A stretch of DNA of 41,837 nt. Source: Clostridiales bacterium (GTDB taxonomy: Bacteria; Bacillota; Clostridia; Oscillospirales; CAG-382). Positions 16,694 to 23,758 of this stretch are shown piece by piece. The notes under the pieces are model-generated. The model made no database searches, had not been told where the DNA came from, and was given only the letters and a program-made list of their open reading frames with translations. The DNA is taken from assembly GCA_003343885.1 (NCBI GenBank), contig QAKH01000040.1, positions 1 through 41,837 of the forward strand, read 5' to 3'. Position numbers and translations under genes: made by a program. Within the stretch, counting starts at the first letter, position 1; each line of letters begins with the position of its first letter.

Positions 16694-16710
16694 TAAGAGG
16701 CGAATTTGTG

Positions 16711-17565
16711 ATGAATCATTCAATTGCGGATATAGCTCCGGAGTTTTACGGGATATACTATTATAACTATACCAAAAATACTCCATGGAAAAGTCACTAC
16801 CCTTACAGATATATTTATATTACTGACGGGAAAGCGTGCGTTGAGATTGCCGGAAAAGAGTATAAATGTGAAAAGGGAAATATAGTTTATATGTTACCCG
16901 GCGAAAACTATAATTTCCGTTTGACCGACGGAAAATTTGCCTTGATAAATCTGTTTTTTGATTTTTTTCCGTACAAAGATTACAACCGAGACGGCAGGGA
17001 AAGGCATTGCGTTTTCGAGACGGATTTTAAAAGTGAGTTTTGCTCGGACAGAATAAATTTTACAGACGCGCCTTTTTTGAACAGCTCCGGCGTTTTTGAC
17101 GTATCTGCCACTTCATGCCGGACTTATTTTGAAACCATGCTTAAATGCGACAAGCTTTTGCTTTCATCAGTTCTTTACCTTAAAGCTGCGTTAATCCATA
17201 TTACTCAGGAAATAATATTTTCAAAAGAAGATACAGTTTCTAAAAATGATACGCAGTACGCTGCCGACAGGATTTTAGAGTATATTGACGCAAACCCGGA
17301 CAAAATAGACTCTGTCAGCACTCTTGCGAGAATCTTCAGGTATCATGAAAACTATATAAATTTTTTAGTTAAAAAACGCACGGGAATGAATGTCAGTTCA
17401 TATATAAAATTAAAAAAAATCAGCCTCGCAAAACAGCTTATTGAAAATACGGATTTACCGCTTTCCGAAATAGCTGCTGAGCTCGGCTATTATGATACAA
17501 GTCACTTTTACAGAGCTTATAAAAGTGTTACCGGTTTTGCTCCGAAGAAAAACAATCTGAAATAA
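16711..17565 (+). CDS. AraC-family transcriptional regulator
   Basis: A regulator of about 285 residues. Residues 20-90 form a cupin-like effector domain (YPYRYIYITDGKACVEI, then KGNIVYMLPGENYNF). Residues 185-285 hold the two helix-turn-helix units of the AraC DNA-binding domain: DSVSTLARIFRYHENYINF first, then LPLSEIAAELGYYDTSHFYR with the family-typical SHFYRAYK and a final GFAPK. The start at 16711 follows AGAGG; an earlier in-frame ATG at 16642 would lie within the operator region. It is transcribed away from the FAD-oxidoreductase operon and most simply controls that operon through the repeats at 16601-16693. Cupin AraC proteins commonly sense sugars, but the ligand is unknown. Confidence 0.9.
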   Translation: MNHSIADIAPEFYGIYYYNYTKNTPWKSHYPYRYIYITDGKACVEIAGKEYKCEKGNIVYMLPGENYNFRLTDGKFALINLFFDFFPYKDYNRDGRERHCVFETDFKSEFCSDRINFTDAPFLNSSGVFDVSATSCRTYFETMLKCDKLLLSSVLYLKAALIHITQEIIFSKEDTVSKNDTQYAADRILEYIDANPDKIDSVSTLARIFRYHENYINFLVKKRTGMNVSSYIKLKKISLAKQLIENTDLPLSEIAAELGYYDTSHFYRAYKSVTGFAPKKNNLK

Positions 17566-17604
17566 ACTGAAAATGTGAATTCAAGTTGGTGGGGAAACTA
17601 TAAA

Positions 17605-17775
17605 CTATATATTTTGCTGAGAATTTATGTCGTATATTCTCATCAGTACTGCCGCTGCCTCGGCACGTGTAACGGTGTCCGACGGCCTGATGCCTTGTGA
17701 ATCTCCCAAAATCACTCCGGTGTTTGTAAGATATTTTACAGCATCTACAGCGTATTCGGAAATTTTCCCGGCATC
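17605..17775 (-). pseudogene. remnant of an S-layer-homology (SLH) domain protein
   Basis: On the minus strand, 56 codons ending in a TAG stop at 17605 read as one SLH repeat. It begins AGKISEYAVDAVKYLTNTGV, continues with the conserved GI-R-P-S-D turn, and then TRAEAAAVLMRIYDI. SLH repeats anchor surface proteins to secondary cell-wall polymer, and this would be the C-terminal repeat of such a protein. The N-terminal remainder is gone. Coding similarity stops at about 17775, where a transposase remnant begins on the other strand, so the gene was cut by insertion or deletion. No complete start or secretion signal remains. Confidence 0.75.
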
Positions 17776-18123
17776 AGCTACGCTACAGGCGCTATGATTA
17801 TTGCTGAAATCGGTGATTTTAACAATTTTTCATCTCCTGACAAAATACTTGCTTATTCCGGTATGTCCCCGTCAACCTACCAATCGGGACAGCTTACAAA
17901 CTATTATTCCCATATGGAAAAACGCGGTTCCCGTTATCTGCGCTTTGCCTTATACAACGCTGCAAAGTATCTTTGTTATTGGGAACCTACATTCGCCGCT
18001 TATCTCTCTAAAAAGCGTTCTGAGGGCAGGCATTACAACGTCGCGCTTTCCCATGCTGTAAAGAAACTTGTTAGAGTAATTTTCCATTTACAGAAAACGG
18101 GGCAGTCTTTTAACGCTGCTTAA
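17767..18123 (+). pseudogene. C-terminal remnant of an IS110-family transposase
   Basis: About 118 codons of the Tnp domain of an IS110-type transposase. It opens with PGISYATGAMIIAEIGD, the helix-hairpin-helix segment, upstream of the first ATG at 17794, which shows the frame is truncated rather than short. LAYSGMSPSTYQSGQ carries the usual serine region, and RYLRFALYNAAKYL and HAVKKLVRVIFHL complete the domain. The RuvC-like half with the DEDD residues is missing, so it is inactive. Its sequence differs clearly from the transposase at the left end of the window, so it is a different element. Its left edge coincides with the end of the SLH remnant; PGIS codons at 17767-17778 are shared by both. 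Confidence 0.85.
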
Positions 18124-18148
18124 CTTTTACTCCTAAATATTTGTTGCT

Positions 18149-18170
18149 GAGCAACTCCCGTTGCTCTTTT
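18149..18170 (+). terminator. small hairpin after the IS110 remnant
   Basis: A 6-bp stem GAGCAA/TTGCTC with a 6-base loop is followed by TTTT, 26 bases after the transposase remnant stop. It may be a weak terminator or part of the element's right end. Confidence 0.4.
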
Positions 18171-18364
18171 CGCCGTGCCGTTTTTTGCTTCTTATCCGCT
18201 TTCAAAATTTTTCATTTTTTTCCTCTTTCCCTATTGACTTTTAATAGTTAGTCTCCTTGTTTTGTTGTTGAATATATTCTAAATAGCGATTTAAAAATTT
18301 AATCGAAAGATATGTGTGTTAACAATGATTTAAGCGAAAAAGTTTTGTCTTCTGAATGTGTATG

Positions 18365-18410
18365 TTTTTCACAAATTTGGGACGATTTTTCACCCAAAAT
18401 GCGCAAAAAC
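18365..18410 (+). promoter_or_regulatory. tandem repeats upstream of fucI
   Basis: The bases from 18124 to 18495 hold no gene. Within them TTTTTCACAAATTTGGG (from 18365) and TTTTTCACCCAAAAT (from 18386) repeat at 21-bp spacing, about 100 bases before the fucI start. Downstream there is no good -35/-10 pair, only TATAGT or GATAAA-like boxes around 18446-18465. An activator-dependent promoter with tandem sites is the likely reading. Confidence 0.4.
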
Positions 18411-18495
18411 ACATAAATCAAACAAAAAAATGCATTTTCTTTTTATAGTTCATGTGATAAACTGAAAACACAAAGATTAGGAAAGAGGTGCTACA

Positions 18496-20286
18496 ATGAG
18501 TAACTATCCAAAAATCGGCATACGTCCCGTAATTGACGGAAGATGGGGCGGAGTCAGAGAAAGTCTTGAACGACAGACTATGAACATGGCAAAAGCTGCA
18601 GCGGATTTAATTTCTTCAAATCTGTTCTACCATGACGGAACTCCTGCTAAGTGCGTAATCGGATGCACGACTATTGGCGGGGGAGCTGAGGCAGCTAAAG
18701 TGGCCGAACAGTTTTCTACGGAAAACGTAGTTGCGACACTTTCTGTAACACCATGCTGGTGTTACGGCAGCGAAACAATGGATCTCGATCCAAATACTAT
18801 TAAAGCCGTTTGGGGCTTTAACGGAACTGAGCGTCCCGGAGCAGTTTATCTTGCTGCAGTTATGGCGGCTCATGCACAGAGAGGTTTGCCTGCGTTTTCT
18901 ATTTACGGTCATGACGTGCAGGACGCTTCCGATACGACAATCCCGGAAGATGTTGCGGAAAAAATACTTCGCTTTGCTAAGTGTGCTCTTGCAGTCGGAC
19001 AAATTAAAGGAAAGGCGTACGCAAACATAGGCGGAGTTTCCATGGGTATTGCCGGATCATACTGCGACGCTTCTTTCATGCAGAAGTACCTTGGTCTCAG
19101 AGCTGAATGGGTTGACCTTACAGAGGTACTGCGCCGCATTACGCTCGAAATATACGACAAGGACGAGTATGAAAAAGCTCTTGCCTGGATTAAAGCTAAC
19201 TGCAAGGAAGGCTTTGACAAGAATGCAGGTAAGAACTTCCCAGAGATAATAAAGAAATCAAAGGTTGTACCTGCTGATAAGGACTGGGAATTCATTGCTA
19301 AGTTTACACTTATTGTTAATGATATTCTTCACGGTAATCCCAAGCTTGCTGAGCTTGGCTGGCACGAGGAATCACTTGGAAGAAATGCGGTTGTAGGCGG
19401 CTTCCAGGGACAGAGAATGTGGACAGACTGGCTTCCTAACGGTGACTTTACCGAATCAGTTCTTGCTTCCAGCTTTGACTGGAACGGCAAGAAGGCTCCG
19501 TTCCCGTTTGCTACTGAAAACGACACGTTGAACGGAATAGCAATGCTGTTTGGAACAATGCTTACAGGAAAGGCTCCGTGCTTCCATGATGTCCGTACTT
19601 ACTGGTCTAACGATGCAGTAAAGAGAGTAACAGGCAAAGAATTGACTGGCAAAGCAGAACAGGGAATTATTCATCTGATAAATTCCGGAGCTACTGCTAT
19701 GGACTGTACAGGTGCTTCTACTGACAGCGAAGGAAATCACGTAATCAAGAACTGGTGGGATATGTCGGACAAAGACATAGACGCTTGCCTCAAGGCAACC
19801 GATTGGTGCAGAGCCGACTATGAATATTTCCGCGGCGGCGGATTCTCCTCTCACTTCAAGACACAGGCAGAAATGCCTATGACTATGATAAGAGTAAATC
19901 TTATTGACGGCGTAGGACCTACAATTCAAATTGCTGAAGGTTATTCGGTAGTTCTTGATGACGACATGCACGCAAAACTTGATAAGCGTACAGACCCGAC
20001 ATGGCCGACAACTTGGTTCGCTCCGATACTCACCGGAAAGGGCGCGTTCACTGACGTTTACTCGGTAATGGCTAACTGGGGAGCAAACCACGGTGTTACT
20101 GTTTACGGACATGTAGGCGCAGATCTTATCACTATGGCTTCAATGCTGCGTATACCGGTATCCATTCATAATGTGGATGAGTGCCGCATATATCGTCCTC
20201 ATTCCTGGGCAGGTTTCGGCAAAGGAGAAGACTCTACCGCAACCGATTACAGAGCTTGCGAGGCATACGGCCCTCTGTATAAATAA
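18496..20286 (+). CDS. fucI: L-fucose isomerase
   Basis: A 596-residue cytoplasmic enzyme that converts L-fucose to L-fuculose (and often D-arabinose to D-ribulose) with Mn. Length is close to the E. coli enzyme. Metal ligands are visible at the expected spacing: E341 in ATENDTLNG and D365 in DVRTYW, 24 apart as in E. coli E337/D361, and H532 in WGANHGVTVYGH (E. coli H528). The N-terminus PKIGIRPVIDGRWGGVRESLE is highly typical. GAAAGAGGTG precedes the ATG. It is followed by a terminator and stands alone, with no fuculokinase or aldolase adjacent. The neighbouring sugar genes (dehydroquinase-like, GH116, epimerase, uxaC) suggest a loose monosaccharide-use region. Confidence 0.96.
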   Translation: MSNYPKIGIRPVIDGRWGGVRESLERQTMNMAKAAADLISSNLFYHDGTPAKCVIGCTTIGGGAEAAKVAEQFSTENVVATLSVTPCWCYGSETMDLDPNTIKAVWGFNGTERPGAVYLAAVMAAHAQRGLPAFSIYGHDVQDASDTTIPEDVAEKILRFAKCALAVGQIKGKAYANIGGVSMGIAGSYCDASFMQKYLGLRAEWVDLTEVLRRITLEIYDKDEYEKALAWIKANCKEGFDKNAGKNFPEIIKKSKVVPADKDWEFIAKFTLIVNDILHGNPKLAELGWHEESLGRNAVVGGFQGQRMWTDWLPNGDFTESVLASSFDWNGKKAPFPFATENDTLNGIAMLFGTMLTGKAPCFHDVRTYWSNDAVKRVTGKELTGKAEQGIIHLINSGATAMDCTGASTDSEGNHVIKNWWDMSDKDIDACLKATDWCRADYEYFRGGGFSSHFKTQAEMPMTMIRVNLIDGVGPTIQIAEGYSVVLDDDMHAKLDKRTDPTWPTTWFAPILTGKGAFTDVYSVMANWGANHGVTVYGHVGADLITMASMLRIPVSIHNVDECRIYRPHSWAGFGKGEDSTATDYRACEAYGPLYK

Positions 20287-20306
20287 TTTAGTGAATACTT
20301 GATAAT

Positions 20307-20350
20307 AAACCTCTTTGCTTGATTTTATAGCAGAGAGGTTTAATTTTTTT
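20307..20350 (+). terminator. intrinsic terminator after fucI
   Basis: A 13-bp stem AAACCTCTTTGCT/AGCAGAGAGGTTT (20307-20319 with 20329-20341, one G-U) is followed by AATTTTTTT. Confidence 0.9.
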
Positions 20351-20388
20351 GTAAAATGTTCAAAATTCTATTGTAAAATTCCTATAAT
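20350..20388 (+). promoter_or_regulatory. promoter region of the dehydroquinase-like gene
   Basis: TATAAT at 20383-20388 has no good -35 at 16-18 bases. Two TGTAAAAT copies, at 20350 and 20372, sit upstream. The first continues as TGTAAAATGTTCAAAAT, one base longer than the AraC-type repeats at 16601-16693. It may be a promoter needing an activator, perhaps the same regulator. The orientation relative to the promoter differs, so the link is weak. Confidence 0.4.
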
Positions 20389-20456
20389 ATGGTATACTTG
20401 AATTGTTGATACGGCAGTACGGCAATATTTATTTCTGAAAATCCGGAGGAAATGAT

Positions 20457-21224
20457 ATGACTTCATTTATAAATAGTAATCGCCCGATTTTAACAGCAAT
20501 GATAAAATCGAGAAAAAAAGGTGACATACTTAACGAAATCGAAAAGATACTGGATGAAGGCACAGATGCTTTTGGGTTTCAGCTTGAGATTTTCGAAGAA
20601 GCGCATTCAGAGGAGAATTTAAAAGATATATTTCAGGCAATGTGCGGCAAGCCTGTCTATGTAACCAACTATCTGCGCTGGAATGCCGATGAATCAAAGA
20701 AAAACGATGATATACTGACAGAGGAGCTTTATCTCGCGGCACAGTGCGGAGCTGCACTTATTGATGTACGCGGCGATACTTTTGATCCTTGCCACGGTGA
20801 GCTTACGTATAAAGAATCGGCTGTTGAAAGGCAAATCAAATTTATTAAGGAGCTTCACGCAATAGGCGCAGAGGTGCTTATGTCCTCGCATATTCTCGAA
20901 TTTACTCCGACGCATACGGTTTTGGAATACGCGCTTGCTCAACAGTCAAGAGGCGCGGATATAGCCAAAATAGTTACTGCGGCAAATACGCCTGAGGAGC
21001 TTAACGAGAATTTCCGCATTATAACGGAATTAAAAGAAAAACTGAATATTCCGTCACTGTTCTTGTGCGGAGGAGAGTGCTGCCGCAGACACCGGCTTTT
21101 AGGACCGGTACTCGGATGTTCAATGTATCTGGTAAGAGAAAATTCCGCGCCGCACGATAACCAGCCGACCATAAAAGACGCGAAAACACTGCTCAGTGCG
21201 CTTGAATATTCGGATTTGCCGTAA
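20457..21224 (+). CDS. type I 3-dehydroquinase-like aldolase-fold protein
   Basis: A 255-residue TIM-barrel protein related to type I 3-dehydroquinate dehydratase (AroD). The catalytic pair is kept at family positions: H145 in LMSSHILEF and the Schiff-base lysine K171 in GADIAKIVTAAN (AroD H143/K170). The C-terminal LLGPVLGCSMYL also fits. However, the substrate-binding E-x-R of AroD is replaced by FQLEIF, and the FTxRT..EGG block by VTNYLRWNADES. It may therefore act on another 3-dehydro or keto substrate by the same Schiff-base chemistry. No shikimate genes are adjacent; fucI is upstream and mutS2 downstream. GGAGGAAATGAT precedes the ATG. It could also be a diverged AroD. Confidence 0.65.
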   Translation: MTSFINSNRPILTAMIKSRKKGDILNEIEKILDEGTDAFGFQLEIFEEAHSEENLKDIFQAMCGKPVYVTNYLRWNADESKKNDDILTEELYLAAQCGAALIDVRGDTFDPCHGELTYKESAVERQIKFIKELHAIGAEVLMSSHILEFTPTHTVLEYALAQQSRGADIAKIVTAANTPEELNENFRIITELKEKLNIPSLFLCGGECCRRHRLLGPVLGCSMYLVRENSAPHDNQPTIKDAKTLLSALEYSDLP

Positions 21225-21310
21225 CACATTATTGATATGTGTATTGCAATGTATACAGGTATACAATTTTAACTTTTTTAACTTGATTGAAAATTTAGCA
21301 AAGGAAATAT

Positions 21311-23719
21311 ATGAAAAAGAATAATTTATATTTAAATTCTGATAAACTCAACAGTGTAAACGAAGACGGTTTTGAACGTGCTTGTAAAACACTTGAATTT
21401 GATAAGGTTCTTGAAATTTTATCAACATACAGTTCAACAGACGGCGCAAAAGAGAAAATAGCTGCTTTGCGTCCGGGAGTTTCTCCTGAAAAAATCAAGG
21501 ACCAGTTAAAACAAGTGTCAGAAGCGAAGTATTATATTGAAACAAAATCGTCTCCATCTTTTGGAAGTCCGAAAGATATCTCACGCCATATAAAAATGGC
21601 AAAAAAAGGAGCTATGCTTTCAATGCAGGCGCTGCTTGAGGTTTCGGGCGTGCTCTCTGCGGTTATGTCACTTCAGAGTTATTTAAATCTGCCGGAAAAA
21701 GCTCCAATGCTTGCGGAAATACGCAAAGGACTTATCCCTAATAAATATCTGCGTGACAGAATCAATTTTTGCATTATTTCGGAAGATATGATGTCTGACA
21801 ACGCCTCACCAAAGCTTTTGGATATACGGCGCTCGGTTAAATCAGCCTCGAATAAAATACGGGATATTCTTCAAAAATATACCTTCGGCTCATCGTCAAA
21901 ATATCTTCAGGAAAATATTGTTACGATACGTAACGGAAGATATGTTATTCCGGTAAAAAACGAGTACAAGAACGAAGTAAAGGGACTTGTCCACGATACT
22001 TCCTCCTCCGGTTCCACCGTATTTATCGAGCCTATGCAGGTTGTAGAAGAAAATAACCGTCTGAGGACGCTTGAGGCTGACGAAAAAGTTGAGATAGAGC
22101 GTATTCTTTATGAGCTTTCGGCAGAATGTGACAGATTTTCCGCCGATATATCTTCAAGCTATAACGTCCTTACGGATCTTGCAGTCATATTCGCAAAAGC
22201 GGAAATGGCTTACGCTTTTTCCTGTACTGAGCCGATTATTGATAATAAAAAGCAGATAAATCTTATAAGCGTAAGGCATCCGCTTCTCGATAAATCAAAG
22301 GTCGTACCGATTTCCGTGAATCTCGGAAAAAAGTTTACTACGCTTGTTATTACCGGCCCCAATACCGGCGGAAAAACTGTATCTTTAAAAACAATCGGTC
22401 TTATGAGCATTATGGCTCAAAGCGGAATGCATATTCCGGCAGGCGACGGTTCTTCTCTGCCGGTATTTGACAGTATTCTTGCCGATATAGGAGACGAACA
22501 GAGCATCGAGCAGTCGCTTTCGACTTTTTCAGCACATATGGTGAATATAGTTAGTATTATGAGGACGTTTACTCCTAACTCACTTATACTGTTTGATGAG
22601 CTCGGAGCCGGTACGGATCCTGTTGAGGGAGCCGCGCTTGCCCAGTCTATTTTGGAAAAAGTTACTTCCTGTGGGTGTCTCTGTGCCGCGACAACGCACT
22701 ATGCCGAGTTAAAGGCGTATGCACTTGACACGCCCGGTGTTTCAAATGCGTCATGCGAATTTGATGTGCAGACTCTCAAACCGACATACAGGCTTATTAT
22801 CGGTTTACCCGGAAAATCAAACGCTTTCGCCATTGCTTCAAGACTTGGTATTTCTCCAGAAATTATCAAATCTTCAAAAGCTAAGATTGATAACGGCACG
22901 CGTTCGTTTGAGGGACTGATAGGTAAACTTGAAAAACAGCGCATTGAGCTTGAGAACAAGCGGGAAAGTACCGAAAAAAAGCTTGCGCATGCCGAAAAGA
23001 TGTATGCTGAAGCTGAAAAAATGCGCGCTGAGTTTAATAAACGCATCGAAGAAGAAACCGCAAAAGCGCAGAAAAAGGCTGCTGAGCTTACCGAACGCGC
23101 AAGGTCAAGCGCTGACTATGTATTCGGGCAGCTCCAGGAGCTTCAGAGAAAAAAAGATTCGGAAGATTTTAAAAAACAGCTTGAGACTACACGTGAAAAT
23201 GTCCGCAAGTCGCTTGGAATGTTGTCTAAAGAGGACGCATTGGCCGAAAAAATTGAGGTGGAATATGTTCCGCCGAGAGAGTTTGAGGTAGGAGATTCGG
23301 TTCAGCTTTCGGATTTAGGTAAAACCGGCGAAATAGTTTCAATTGACGGCGAAAACGTTGTTGTTGCTATCGGCAGCGCAAAAATTAAAACAAAAAAGAG
23401 TAAGCTGCGTTTGGTTCAGGAAAAAAATGTTTCAACAAAAAAGAATGTAGTGCAAACTCCTAAGAAGAATTCAGTTGTAAAAAGTGAAATTGACGTTCGA
23501 GGCTGCACCTGCGATGAAGCGATATTTATGATTGACAAATTTATTGACGACGCAATGCTTTCCTCCTTATCTACGCTGCGTGTTATACACGGAAAGGGAA
23601 CAGGCGCATTGCGAAAAGGCTTGTGGGATTATTTTAAGCATGATTCCCGCATTTCGGAATATCGTATGGGTACATTTGGCGAGGGAGACGCCGGTGTAAC
23701 AGTTCTGACTTTAAAATAA
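21311..23719 (+). CDS. mutS2: MutS2 (RqcU), ribosome-rescue/recombination ATPase
   Basis: An 802-residue MutS-family ATPase. The Walker A motif GPNTGGKT is at 349-356, Walker B is in LILFDELGAGTDPVEGAAL, and the signature segment is DIGDEQSIEQSLSTFSAHM. It lacks the mismatch-binding N-terminal domain of MutS1. A long coiled coil follows at about 530-640 (rich in E, K and R), then a KOW-like linker (EFEVGDSVQLSDLGKTGEI). The C-terminal Smr domain is at 725-802 with the LRVIHGKGTGAL motif. MutS2 was first described as a recombination suppressor; in Bacillus it splits collided ribosomes and feeds the RQC pathway. AAAGGAAAT precedes the ATG. The GH116 gene starts 39 bp later and may be co-transcribed. 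Confidence 0.96.
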   Translation: MKKNNLYLNSDKLNSVNEDGFERACKTLEFDKVLEILSTYSSTDGAKEKIAALRPGVSPEKIKDQLKQVSEAKYYIETKSSPSFGSPKDISRHIKMAKKGAMLSMQALLEVSGVLSAVMSLQSYLNLPEKAPMLAEIRKGLIPNKYLRDRINFCIISEDMMSDNASPKLLDIRRSVKSASNKIRDILQKYTFGSSSKYLQENIVTIRNGRYVIPVKNEYKNEVKGLVHDTSSSGSTVFIEPMQVVEENNRLRTLEADEKVEIERILYELSAECDRFSADISSSYNVLTDLAVIFAKAEMAYAFSCTEPIIDNKKQINLISVRHPLLDKSKVVPISVNLGKKFTTLVITGPNTGGKTVSLKTIGLMSIMAQSGMHIPAGDGSSLPVFDSILADIGDEQSIEQSLSTFSAHMVNIVSIMRTFTPNSLILFDELGAGTDPVEGAALAQSILEKVTSCGCLCAATTHYAELKAYALDTPGVSNASCEFDVQTLKPTYRLIIGLPGKSNAFAIASRLGISPEIIKSSKAKIDNGTRSFEGLIGKLEKQRIELENKRESTEKKLAHAEKMYAEAEKMRAEFNKRIEEETAKAQKKAAELTERARSSADYVFGQLQELQRKKDSEDFKKQLETTRENVRKSLGMLSKEDALAEKIEVEYVPPREFEVGDSVQLSDLGKTGEIVSIDGENVVVAIGSAKIKTKKSKLRLVQEKNVSTKKNVVQTPKKNSVVKSEIDVRGCTCDEAIFMIDKFIDDAMLSSLSTLRVIHGKGTGALRKGLWDYFKHDSRISEYRMGTFGEGDAGVTVLTLK

Positions 23720-23758
23720 TACTTCAACTAAGTTGCTATTATCAGCCGGAGGCAGTGT

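Noticed and set aside
16571..16786. 72-codon N-terminal extension of the Rossmann partner protein
   Set aside because: It lies in the divergent promoter with operator repeats, and the ribosome site marks the GTG at 16570.
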